A stretch of DNA of 16,317 nt from JAYEJW01 sp034716535 (GCA_034716535.1 JAYEJW010000088.1:1-16317); one strand, 5' to 3'. Numbered from the stretch's first letter, positions 8,808 to 15,366 are shown. Numbers and translations: made by a program. Notes: a model not told the origin generated them from the letters alone.

Positions 8808-9800
8808 GTGGGCTCAGCGGATCGGCCACGCGTTGCCGTCACCCCCGGGGAACCGGCCGGCATCGGGCCCGACCTGTGTCTTCAGGTCGCCCGGGACGAT
8901 TTCGCAGGGGAGTTGGTCGCGGTCGCGGATCCGAAGCTGCTTGCCGCCCGTGCGGCCTTGCTGGGCCAACCCCTGGAACTGATCTCCATCGACGCCGACG
9001 CGCCGCCGGCCGCTCATCGCGCCGGATCACTCAGGGTGCTCCCCGTCCCGTTGCGCGAACCGGCCATTCCCGGGCGTCTGGATCCGCGGAACGCCGGATA
9101 CGTCCTCGAGACTCTGGCGAGAGCCTGCGACAGCTGCCTGTCTGGCCGCTTCGACGCCCTGGTCACCGGACCGGTGCATAAGGGGATCGTCAACGAAGCC
9201 GGACTCCCCTTCACCGGTCATACGGAGTTTCTCGCCGAGCGCTGCCGCGCCTTTCCTGTGATGATGTTGGCGTGCCCCGCGTTGCGGGTAGCACTCACCA
9301 CCACCCACCTTCCCCTCTCGCAGGTGAGCGCGCAGATCACGCCGCGTCGCCTCGAGCGAGTGATTCGCATTCTTCACAAAGACCTGCGGGAAAAGTTCGG
9401 GATATCCTCTCCCCGGGTGCTCGTGTGCGGCCTCAACCCCCATGCCGGGGAAGGTGGTCATCTGGGGCGGGAGGAGATCGAGGTGATCGAGCCTGTACTC
9501 GCCCGACTGCGGGGGGAGGGCCTCCATCTCGTCGGCCCGCTGCCGGCGGATACCGCCTTCGTCCCCGACAGGATTGCGGACGGGGACGCCGTGCTGGCCA
9601 TGTATCACGACCAGGGGCTGCCCGTGCTGAAACATCTGTGCTTCGGACGTGCCGTGAACATCACCCTGGGGCTGCCCATCATCCGCACGTCCGTGGACCA
9701 CGGGACCGCCCTGGAGCTATGCGGGACGGGACGCGCAGACGGTGGCAGTCTAGCGGCCGCGCTGGCTACCGCCGCCGAAATGGTCGCGAGCGCAGCATGA
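8808..9800 (+). CDS. pdxA: 4-hydroxythreonine-4-phosphate dehydrogenase PdxA
   Basis: PdxA oxidises 4-phosphohydroxy-L-threonine with NAD(P)+ in the pyridoxal-5'-phosphate pathway; it is a cytoplasmic dimer. The 330 residues match the family length. The three metal-binding histidines are in place: His167 (THLPL), His212 (NPHAGEGG) and His267 (MYHDQGLP), corresponding to E. coli His166, His211 and His266. Also visible are the N-terminal VTPGEPAGIGPDL, VTGPVHKG (119-126) and RTSVDHGTALELCGTG (293-308). The start is GTG 8808. Its ribosome-binding site AGGAGGAG (8790-8797) lies within the Glu-coding tail of surA, 6 bp from the surA stop, so the two are co-transcribed. The 3' end overlaps the convergent GGCT-like gene by 35 bp. 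The usual next gene, ksgA, is missing. Confidence 0.95.
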   Translation: MGSADRPRVAVTPGEPAGIGPDLCLQVARDDFAGELVAVADPKLLAARAALLGQPLELISIDADAPPAAHRAGSLRVLPVPLREPAIPGRLDPRNAGYVLETLARACDSCLSGRFDALVTGPVHKGIVNEAGLPFTGHTEFLAERCRAFPVMMLACPALRVALTTTHLPLSQVSAQITPRRLERVIRILHKDLREKFGISSPRVLVCGLNPHAGEGGHLGREEIEVIEPVLARLRGEGLHLVGPLPADTAFVPDRIADGDAVLAMYHDQGLPVLKHLCFGRAVNITLGLPIIRTSVDHGTALELCGTGRADGGSLAAALATAAEMVASAA

Positions 9801-10293
9801 CGCGCCGATTGCGGCGTCGCCTCCCCCCATCTTCGTCCCGCAGACTCTCTACCCGGTCCAACCCCGAGACATAAGCCCCGGGCAGCCCCTGATGGCGGGC
9901 TCCACGCAGCACGTAGCCGAGATACCAGTCGAAAGGCATCAGATCGTCGACGATAGCCTCTGGACGCGCCACGTAGGTGAAGACTGCCCGTGTGCGTCCA
10001 TTCACGGACACCCAGCGGCGGACCCGGTCATAGCCGCGGCCGAGGTCCTCCGCACGGTCGAGGTCCAGCCTGTCGCGACGCGCGACCCGGTAGACGACAC
10101 CGTGAACGACGTCCTCGCTCCGTCCCGTGCGCCAAGCGTCGCACTTGGCAGATCCATCGCGTCCGCGCTTGTGAAACCGCAATCGATGCCCCCGCAGCTG
10201 AGCTCGCCCGAAGAGGCGGGCACTCGGCGTGCGCAGGCGGAGCCGTAGCGGGTGCAGATTGGAACCGTAGGCGAAGTAGTACGGACGTGCCAT
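9766..10293 (-). CDS. Gamma-glutamylcyclotransferase-like (AIG2/GGCT fold) protein
   Basis: The 175-residue protein opens with YYFAYGSNL (5-13), the substrate-binding loop of the GGCT/AIG2 fold, and has RAEDLGRGYDRV (80-91), where Glu82 would be the catalytic general base. HGVVYRV (64-70) and a Trp-Tyr-rich segment (FDWYLGYVLRGARHQGLP) also fit. The family releases 5-oxoproline from gamma-glutamyl amines or glutathione-derived dipeptides; the substrate here is unknown. The last 25 residues or so are strikingly Arg-rich (GGRRRRNRRV...RPFRRR), and the end overlaps the pdxA 3' end, so the tail may have arisen by loss of an earlier stop. ATG 10293 sits right before the YGSN strand as in relatives, although no ribosome-binding site is evident. 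The gene stands where ksgA would usually be. Confidence 0.8.
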   Translation of the reverse strand: MARPYYFAYGSNLHPLRLRLRTPSARLFGRAQLRGHRLRFHKRGRDGSAKCDAWRTGRSEDVVHGVVYRVARRDRLDLDRAEDLGRGYDRVRRWVSVNGRTRAVFTYVARPEAIVDDLMPFDWYLGYVLRGARHQGLPGAYVSGLDRVESLRDEDGGRRRRNRRVMLRSRPFRRR

Positions 10294-10356
10294 CAGAGAC
10301 AGTGGGAGAGCTTTCGGCCTGACCCGTACCTGGATCTGCCGAATGTTAGGATCGGG

Positions 10357-11292
10357 TCAGATTCGGATACGCGACTGTACCTGCAGGGCCACATCCAGGG
10401 CCTCGAGCCCCACCTCGCCATCGACAATCGGGCGGCGGCCGGTACGAGCGCACTCCACAAAGGCTTCCAGCTCCCTGTCCAGCGGTTTGACGGGCTCTAC
10501 CTGGATGCGCTCGCGAACGATCTCCGGTCGAGATGCCCCAGGGTCAGCCTTCGGGTACGCAATATCGATGGTCTGCTCAACGAAATCCAGGGACAGGTAC
10601 ATGCGCTGTTGAAACACGCGGATACGCCGGGTCTTCTTGTCCGAAACCCGGCTGGCAACCACATTGGCGACGGACCCGTTGGCGAATTCCAGGCGGGCAC
10701 TGGCGATGTCCACGTGATCGGTCAACACCGGCGTACCCACCGCCGCGATATCCCGGATCTCCGAGCCCATCAGGGACAGCACAATGTCGATGTCATGGAT
10801 CATCAGGTCGGAGACGACGTCCACGTCCGTCGCCCGCTCCACGAACCCGCCCATGCGCTGTGCCTCCACATAGCGCGGCTCCTCGATGCGCTCGGCGAGC
10901 GCCATGATCCCGGCATTGAAGCGCTCCAGATGCCCGATCTGCAGGACGGAGCCGAACTGCTCGGCCAGCCGAATGATCGACTCGCCCTCGTCCCTGGTGG
11001 CGGCGATCGGCTTTTCCATCAGCATGTGGATGCCGCGACGGAGGAACGGGGCTGCGACCTCGAGATGAGCGGTGGTGGGCACCACCACGCTCACCGCATC
11101 CACCCGATCGGCGATGATCAGCGGGTCGGTGAAGGCGGCACAGCCCGCCTCCGAGGCGACATTGCTCGCCCGTTCGGCGTCGGTGTCCACCACGCCAACC
11201 AGCTCCACGTCCGGCATGCGCGAATAGATCAGAGTATGGAAACGGCCCAGATAACCCGCACCGATTACTGCCACACGCAGCCTGTTGGTCAT
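10357..11292 (-). CDS. Gfo/Idh/MocA oxidoreductase, GnnA-like (possible UDP-GlcNAc 3-dehydrogenase)
   Basis: The 311-residue protein has an N-terminal NAD(P)-binding Rossmann fold (VAVIGAGYLGRFHTL, residues 7-21) and the EKPIA motif with its catalytic Lys (near 95), followed by a Gfo/Idh/MocA C-terminal domain (LQIGHLERFN, then TDVDVVSDLMIHDIDIVLSL, then VDIASARLEFANGSVANVVASRVS). These stretches resemble GnnA, the UDP-GlcNAc 3-dehydrogenase that with aminotransferase GnnB makes the 3-amino sugar for amide-linked lipid A. The resemblance is from memory and the family is large, so the substrate is inferred. No gnnB is in the window. ATG 11292 (MTNRLRVAVIG) is chosen because residues before it are not family-like; an in-frame ATG at 11358 exists and the ribosome-binding site is weak. 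It lies upstream of the GGCT-like gene on the same strand with a 63-bp gap. Confidence 0.82.
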   Translation of the reverse strand: MTNRLRVAVIGAGYLGRFHTLIYSRMPDVELVGVVDTDAERASNVASEAGCAAFTDPLIIADRVDAVSVVVPTTAHLEVAAPFLRRGIHMLMEKPIAATRDEGESIIRLAEQFGSVLQIGHLERFNAGIMALAERIEEPRYVEAQRMGGFVERATDVDVVSDLMIHDIDIVLSLMGSEIRDIAAVGTPVLTDHVDIASARLEFANGSVANVVASRVSDKKTRRIRVFQQRMYLSLDFVEQTIDIAYPKADPGASRPEIVRERIQVEPVKPLDRELEAFVECARTGRRPIVDGEVGLEALDVALQVQSRIRI

Positions 11293-11511
11293 CGGCCGAT
11301 ATTCGCACGCAGCATGAATGGGAAGACCGCTTGGGACATCCAGCGCACGAGTGGGCAACCGGGAGGCGTTATGGCTTCTGGGGACGCAAAATCCCTGGTG
11401 AGATCGAGGCGGCGGGCCCGAGATCCATCCATGTCCAAGTGCTCATGGACAACGCGATACGGATATGCCCAGCGGCCATGGGCCGCAGAATACGAGCACA
11501 CAGTTCGCCGC

Positions 11512-11679
11512 TTATCCGCCCAGGGCGCCAGTCGCGGGAGTCTGCTTGGCGATGGGCGCCTGGTCCCCACCATAGTAGACGTTGACCTGATAGGCCAAGG
11601 CAACTGACATCCCCAATGCGACCACAAGAAGTAGCACGGTAAATAGATCGGGCCTACGACGGCATCGCTTGAAAATCAT
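11512..11679 (-). CDS. Small single-span membrane protein, unknown function
   Basis: From ATG 11679 the frame encodes 55 residues: a basic N-terminus (MIFKRCRRRPD), one hydrophobic span (LFTVLLLVVALGMSVALAYQ, about 12-31) and a short polar tail rich in Gly, Ala and Pro. The positive-inside rule puts the N-terminus in the cytoplasm. The span has no cleavage motif at its end, so a signal anchor is likelier than a secreted peptide. The frame stays open to 11814, but the extra 45 residues show no pattern. No clear ribosome-binding site precedes the ATG, which lowers confidence. A poor TTGTAC-N16-TACTAA promoter-like pair lies upstream. I do not recognise the family. It stands alone between the GnnA-like gene and apaG. 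Confidence 0.5.
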   Translation of the reverse strand: MIFKRCRRRPDLFTVLLLVVALGMSVALAYQVNVYYGGDQAPIAKQTPATGALGG

Positions 11680-11786
11680 GGACGTACCGGCGACGTGAGG
11701 GTTCTTAGTAGATTTCAAGGAACAGTGTACAACACTTTGATTAATCTGCAAAGAACAACCCCGAAATGTGACCAGATCGACGGCTG

Positions 11787-11814
11787 TTGCCGGCTTTCGA
11801 CGTCTGGCCGGCAA
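11787..11814 (+). repeat. Perfect 8-bp inverted repeat with 12-nt loop
   Basis: TTGCCGGC at 11787-11794 pairs exactly with GCCGGCAA at 11807-11814 around a 12-nt loop. On the plus strand the stem is followed by a pyrimidine-rich run (ttatcttcttttccc), so it could act as an imperfect intrinsic terminator of a short upstream transcript. An operator is the other possibility. No gene ends just before it. Confidence 0.45.
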
Positions 11815-11929
11815 TTATCTTCTTTTCCCGATCTTTTGTCTGCTTAAAATTGCGCAGTGGCCGATTTTTCGGGGCTAAGAACACTCTAGGTCGTCCAATC
11901 ACTAGCCACTCACGGCACTGCTCTGCGCA

Positions 11930-11958
11930 TTGTTTTTGGGCCGCCCACCCCTTATCTT
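11930..11958 (+). promoter_or_regulatory. Candidate sigma70 promoter for apaG
   Basis: TTGTTT (11930-11935), a 17-bp spacer and TATCTT (11953-11958) are correctly spaced. Transcription would begin near 11965, just before the AAGGA ribosome-binding site at 11971, giving a very short leader. The match to consensus is moderate (3/6 and 4/6). Confidence 0.35.
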
Positions 11959-11982
11959 TGCGGCGGAGCCAAGGAAACATTC

Positions 11983-12372
11983 ATGCAATTCGCCGAAAAC
12001 CCCCGCTACCAGATTGCTGTCAGCGTAAACAGCGACTACCTTCCCGATCAGTCTAAGCCCGGGGCGGAGCGCTACGCATTCTCCTACACGGTGACCATCC
12101 GCAACACCGGTCTGGAGGCTGCACGCTTGCTCAATCGCCACTGGATCATCGCCGACGCCAACGGCAAGGTGCAGCAGGTCCGCGGGGAAGGCGTCGTTGG
12201 CGAGCAACCCCACCTCAAGCCGGGCGAGAGTTACCGCTACACAAGCGGTACCATCCTGGAGACCCCCGTGGGGAGCATGCATGGCAGCTACGATATGGTC
12301 GCCGACGACGGTACCCGCTTCGCTGCGGACATCGCCCCCTTCTCACTCGCCATGCCGTCGAGCCTGCACTGA
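11983..12372 (+). CDS. apaG: Co2+/Mg2+ efflux-associated protein ApaG
   Basis: The 129-residue protein is a single-domain ApaG (DUF525), a fibronectin-III-like beta sandwich. It matches E. coli ApaG across its length, with RYAFSYTVTIRNTG (30-43), RGEGVVGEQP (67-76, with the family GxGxxG) and RYTSGTILETPVGSMHGSY. The biochemical role is not settled; in Salmonella the homologue CorD is linked to cobalt resistance and magnesium efflux. The start ATG 11983 has AAGGA 7 nt upstream and gives the family length. In many gammaproteobacteria apaG follows ksgA and precedes apaH by a few bases. Here it has its own upstream region and about 200 bp separate it from apaH. Confidence 0.95.
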   Translation: MQFAENPRYQIAVSVNSDYLPDQSKPGAERYAFSYTVTIRNTGLEAARLLNRHWIIADANGKVQQVRGEGVVGEQPHLKPGESYRYTSGTILETPVGSMHGSYDMVADDGTRFAADIAPFSLAMPSSLH

Positions 12373-12471
12373 GTTTGCAGGCCGGCACTGAGCACCTTCG
12401 GCCATCTAGGTGGCTGCAAAGCCTTTGATTGTGTAGTCGGCTATGAAACGCGCGCCGCCACGGAGTATCAA

Positions 12472-12495
12472 GAGGCTCGGGGCATCCCGAGCCTC
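12472..12495 (+). terminator. Perfect stem-loop between apaG and apaH
   Basis: GAGGCTCGGG (12472-12481) and CCCGAGCCTC (12486-12495) form a perfect 10-bp stem with the loop GCAT, about 100 bp after the apaG stop. The strength suggests a transcript end or RNA-stability element for apaG. There is no T-run after it (tcacgcc), so a textbook rho-independent terminator is not supported; it may be a protein site or a stabilising hairpin. Confidence 0.45.
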
Positions 12496-12573
12496 TCACG
12501 CCCCGCGTCCACCGTTGCAAGCGGGCTCGGGAGACAAGGTGCGCGATCGGCGCGGCACGACAGGGTAAAGACT

Positions 12574-13413
12574 GTGGCGACTTACGCGATCGGCGATGTT
12601 CAAGGCTGCTACAACGAGCTTCGCCACTTGCTCGATCAGCTGGGATTCGACCCCGCAAGAGACAGGCTCTGGCTGGTCGGCGACCTGGTCAACCGAGGCC
12701 CGGACTCCCTGCGGGTACTTCGATTCATCAAGGGCCTCGCAGACCGTGCTCTGGTCGTTCTCGGCAACCACGACCTGCACCTTCTCGCACTCGCTGCGGG
12801 AAATTCCAAGCACGGGAAAAAGAGCAACCTGGACGAGGTGCTGGCAGCACCCGACCGGGACGAGCTGCTGCACTGGCTGCGGCATCGTCCGTTGATGCAC
12901 CACGACGCAAAGAAGGGCTTCTCGCTCATCCACGCAGGACTCCCACCCCAGTGGGACCTTTTCGAGGCGTTGGCCCACGCCCGTGAGCTCGAAACCGTCC
13001 TGCAAGGACCGGACTATCAGGAGTATCTGCACGCGATGTACGGCAACGAGCCGAACCGTTGGTCAGAGGGACTCGCGGGCATGGACCGGTTGCGCTTCAT
13101 CACCAACTGCTTCACGCGGCTGCGTTACTGTGACGCCGACGGCAACCTCGCCCTGAAGGAAAAGGGGCCACCCGGGACTCAGGCCGCCTCCTACATGCCC
13201 TGGTTCGAGGTCCCGGCCAGGAGAACGAGGGATGAGCGCATCATCTTCGGCCATTGGTCGTCCCTTGGTTACTGGAGCGATGGGAACGTTTGGGCCCTCG
13301 ACAGCGGTTGTCTTTGGGGCAAGCGCCTGACAGCCATTCGAGTACGCAAGACAAAACCCGTTGCGCCCTTGTGGGTTGACTGCGCGGGGCTCACGGTCCC
13401 GGTCGGCGGCTGA
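12574..13413 (+). CDS. apaH: Symmetrical bis(5'-nucleosyl)-tetraphosphatase ApaH
   Basis: ApaH cleaves diadenosine tetraphosphate to two ADP and removes Np4-type RNA caps; it is a cytoplasmic metallophosphatase. The 279 residues match the family (about 275-280). Metal-binding motifs are all present: GDVQGC (7-12), GDLVNRGPDS (36-45), GNHD (64-67), the later IHAGLPPQWD, and FGHWSSLGY before the C-terminal DSGCLWG. The start is GTG 12574 with AGGG about 9 nt upstream; the next residues (ATYAIGDVQG) leave no room for a later start. It is separated from apaG by about 200 bp that include a strong hairpin, so the two may not form a tight operon here. Confidence 0.96.
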   Translation: MATYAIGDVQGCYNELRHLLDQLGFDPARDRLWLVGDLVNRGPDSLRVLRFIKGLADRALVVLGNHDLHLLALAAGNSKHGKKSNLDEVLAAPDRDELLHWLRHRPLMHHDAKKGFSLIHAGLPPQWDLFEALAHARELETVLQGPDYQEYLHAMYGNEPNRWSEGLAGMDRLRFITNCFTRLRYCDADGNLALKEKGPPGTQAASYMPWFEVPARRTRDERIIFGHWSSLGYWSDGNVWALDSGCLWGKRLTAIRVRKTKPVAPLWVDCAGLTVPVGG

Positions 13414-13485
13414 AACGGGGGAACGTCGGCGCGATGCGGCCTGTCCCTGGATCGCCGGCGCGCGGATGGCACCGTCGGAATCCTC

Positions 13486-13986
13486 TCAGATCCTCTCCAG
13501 AGACAGAAAGGTCATATCGAAACGGTTGCGCTCGTCTCGCGCGTGCCCTTCGCGGCCGGTCTCTCTCCATTGGGTGGGATCCCACACGGGGAAGTAGGCA
13601 TCACCCTGCACCCGCGCGGCCACAAGCGTGAGGTACATGCGCCGAGCCATCGGCAGCATGGCCCGGTAGAGTCGCTCGCCTCCTACCACCATGATCTCCG
13701 GCGCATCTGCGGCAGCCCTTATGGCAGCCCCGGGCGATTCCACCACCAGACAGCCTTCGGCCCGATAGAAGCGGTTCCGCGTTATGACGATATGGGTACG
13801 GCGCGGCAGTAGCCCGGGAAGGGACTCCCAGGTCCGCCGCCCCATGACGATCGGCTTGTCCAGCGTCAGTCTCTTGAAATGGGCAAGGTCCGCCGGGAGA
13901 TACCAAGGCAGGCGGTTGTCGCAGCCGATGACCCTGTTCTCGGCCATCGCGGCGATGATGGAAATGATCGGGGCGCTGGGCTCCAT
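13486..13986 (-). CDS. folA: Dihydrofolate reductase FolA
   Basis: DHFR reduces dihydrofolate to tetrahydrofolate with NADPH and is the trimethoprim target. The 166-residue protein lines up with E. coli FolA throughout: IISIIAAMAENRVIG (7-21), LPWYLPADLAHFK (26-38, with the catalytic acid Asp33), KPIVMGRRTWESLPG, HIVITRN, IMVVGGERLYRAMLP (NADPH site) and the late VQGDAYFP. The start is ATG 13986; a longer in-frame ORF upstream has no homology. No ribosome-binding site is seen, but an extended -10 box ends 6 nt before the ATG, suggesting a leaderless or nearly leaderless mRNA. folA is convergent with apaH, 72 bp apart. Confidence 0.95.
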   Translation of the reverse strand: MEPSAPIISIIAAMAENRVIGCDNRLPWYLPADLAHFKRLTLDKPIVMGRRTWESLPGLLPRRTHIVITRNRFYRAEGCLVVESPGAAIRAAADAPEIMVVGGERLYRAMLPMARRMYLTLVAARVQGDAYFPVWDPTQWRETGREGHARDERNRFDMTFLSLERI

Positions 13987-13992
13987 GGCCCG

Positions 13993-14001
13993 ATGGTAGC
14001 A
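13993..14001 (-). promoter_or_regulatory. Extended -10 promoter element directly before folA
   Basis: On the minus strand TGCTACCAT (TGn plus TACCAT, 5 of 6 to TATAAT) ends 6 nt before the folA ATG. A transcript would start on or within a base or two of the A of the ATG. There is no good -35, which extended -10 promoters can do without. Confidence 0.4.
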
Positions 14002-14043
14002 GATGCCCCGGGATCCGGAGCCGCGTATTGCGCCCCCAGCGGG

Positions 14044-14068
14044 AAAAAGAAAACCGCCCGAAGGCGGC
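14044..14068 (-). terminator. Intrinsic terminator (UUCG tetraloop) after the acidic small ORF
   Basis: On the minus strand the sequence is GCCGCC-TTCG-GGCGG followed by TTTTCTTTTT: a 5-bp GC stem closed by the very stable UUCG loop, with a near-perfect T-tract. It lies 50 nt past the stop of the 44-codon ORF and 58 nt before the folA ATG. It therefore ends the small unit and insulates folA. A second stem (GCGCAC/GTGCGC, 14082-14103) precedes it. Confidence 0.88.
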
Positions 14069-14117
14069 ATCTATCGCATCGGCGCACCCCTGGCGAAGTG
14101 CGCAGTACATCTTGCTG

Positions 14118-14252
14118 TTAGTGGACGACGACCTCGTCGCAAACCTCCTCATCGACCTCGATCATCATCTCGGTGATGACTTCCATCTCGACGGGAAAGA
14201 GCTCGGTCAGTTCGCGCCATTCCTGGCAATCAATCCGTAGCAGATCACTCAT
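14118..14252 (-). CDS. Acidic 44-residue protein, unknown function
   Basis: The frame starts MSDLLRIDCQEWRELTELFP and ends DEEVCDEVVVH before TAA (14118-14120). It has 14 Asp/Glu against 2 Arg and no Lys, a Trp at 12 and two Cys (9 and 38). It has no hydrophobic span and no signal peptide. The start ATG 14252 is preceded by AGAGG with a 7-nt spacer, a good ribosome-binding site. A consensus TTGACA promoter lies upstream and a UUCG terminator downstream, so this is a complete single-gene unit of about 240 nt. I do not recognise the sequence. Options are a free-standing regulatory micropeptide, an antitoxin-like or nucleic-acid-mimic peptide, or a regulatory RNA with an incidental ORF. The expression signals are convincing; the function is unknown. 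Confidence 0.6.
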   Translation of the reverse strand: MSDLLRIDCQEWRELTELFPVEMEVITEMMIEVDEEVCDEVVVH

Positions 14253-14287
14253 GATGATGCCTCTGACTTAGATAATCGATATATTAT

Positions 14288-14316
14288 AATGTACTTACTC
14301 GCATAGGGCATGTCAA
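14288..14316 (-). promoter_or_regulatory. Sigma70 promoter of the acidic small ORF
   Basis: On the minus strand a perfect TTGACA (14311-14316), a 17-bp spacer and TACATT (14288-14293) precede the ORF; a perfect TATAAT also overlaps at 14283-14288 but with a 22-bp spacer. The start point would be near 14281, leaving a leader of about 28 nt that contains the ribosome-binding site. The region is distinctly AT-rich. Confidence 0.65.
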
Positions 14317-14402
14317 CGGCGGCAGCGCCCTCGTCCGCAATGCGGAGCCCCAGGTGTGCGCCGCAAGCTCAAATGAGACCGATTTCCTGCCTTCGCGTGC
14401 CT

Positions 14403-15365
14403 TTAGTAATGCAGGAGGGCCGCTCGCATACGTTCCGCGACCTCTCGGCGAAGATGTTCCGGCGCCAATACCTCTACGTCCGGTCCATACTTCAGCACGT
14501 CCATGATCAGCTCCAAGGCGTTGCTGTAGGGAACCTTGAGCTCGTAGCTGCCATCGACGAGGAAGCGCCCTTCCTGATCCCTGTGCCAACGCTCTTTGGC
14601 CACCCAACGGGCGCGCCGGGGATCGAACCGGAGCACCGCCACGTGGCGCGGTGTCCCCGCGAAAATGCCGTAGGACGACGCGAAGTGGGCGTCGAGCTCA
14701 TCGTCGGGTACCTCGACGATGGCCGCATCGAGCACCCATGCCTCGCCGACCGCGTCGAGCGCGAAGGTGCGCAGCCCGTTACGCAAATGGCACCAGGCGT
14801 CCAGATACCAGTTGTCCCGGTAGTAGGTGAGCCGCTGGGGAGAGACCTCCCGCTCGCTGTACTCCTCGCTCGCCCGGTTGAAGTAGCTCAGCCTCAAGCG
14901 CACGCGCTGGGCGAGGGCGCCGGCCACGACCTGGAAGCTCTCTCCTACCTCGCGGGCGGCCATCTGCAGGATACGGATGCGGCCGCTAAGTCCGTCGGAG
15001 CCCGCGTGCTGCAAGCGCAGAAGCTCGTCGATGCGCTTGTGCAAGGGCTTGAGGTGGGAGTCGAGTAGGCCGGGTTGCACGCTCGCGAGCAACTGCTGCA
15101 CAGACAACAGCGCATGCAGCTCCGAGGCGTTGAACCAGAGGCCCGGGAGTTCGTACATCTCCCCTTCCCTCTGGTCATAGCAGTACCCGTTGCGCTCCCG
15201 ATCGTAGACGATGGGGGCGTTCACGTAGAGGCGCATGTCGTCGATGATGCGTTTGACCGTTGCACGGGAGCATTCGAGCTCCTCCTGCAGGCGACGGCGG
15301 GAGACCGGATGGCGGGCACTCTGAAGGATGCGATTGAGCTCGAAGATCCGGTCGAAGCGGTCCAC
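14403..15365 (-). CDS. WYL-domain transcriptional regulator (YafY/DeoR-type HTH)
   Basis: The 320-residue protein starts with a winged helix-turn-helix (residues about 1-60: FDRIFELNRILQSARHPVSR, then CSRATVKRIIDDMR), followed by a WYL domain (about 140-230, with QRLTYYRDNWYLDAWCHLRN and the TFALDAVGEAWVLD segment) and a C-terminal WCX extension (about 240-318). WYL proteins sense ligands, in some cases nucleic acid, and control DNA-damage, phage-defence or metabolic genes; the target here is unknown. The start is GTG 15365, one base after the rsfS stop, with no separate ribosome-binding site. Translation is therefore probably coupled to rsfS. No phage-defence genes are nearby. Downstream on the same strand are the acidic ORF and folA, both with their own promoters. 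Confidence 0.9.
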   Translation of the reverse strand: MDRFDRIFELNRILQSARHPVSRRRLQEELECSRATVKRIIDDMRLYVNAPIVYDRERNGYCYDQREGEMYELPGLWFNASELHALLSVQQLLASVQPGLLDSHLKPLHKRIDELLRLQHAGSDGLSGRIRILQMAAREVGESFQVVAGALAQRVRLRLSYFNRASEEYSEREVSPQRLTYYRDNWYLDAWCHLRNGLRTFALDAVGEAWVLDAAIVEVPDDELDAHFASSYGIFAGTPRHVAVLRFDPRRARWVAKERWHRDQEGRFLVDGSYELKVPYSNALELIMDVLKYGPDVEVLAPEHLRREVAERMRAALLHY

Positions 15366-15366
15366 G

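Larger units (their letters stand above)
11680..11982. other. Divergent intergenic region, AT-richer than its surroundings
   Basis: About 300 bp between the small membrane protein gene and apaG hold no credible ORF. Visible inside are a 13-bp dyad AGTGT-ACA-ACACT (11724-11736), a strong inverted repeat (11787-11814), a TAAAAT hexamer (11845-11850) and an apaG promoter candidate (11930-11958), the last and the inverted repeat listed separately. The base composition is clearly more AT-rich than the flanking genes. Confidence 0.6.

Noticed and set aside
11432..11451. Dyad TGTCCA-N8-TGGACA upstream of the GnnA-like gene
   Set aside because: A 6-bp half-site does not extend outward and such pairs arise by chance in this composition; it matches no known operator I can name.
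14028..14240. A 70-codon plus-strand frame opposite the acidic ORF
   Set aside because: It crosses the intrinsic terminator and has no ribosome-binding site; the minus-strand ORF explains the region better.
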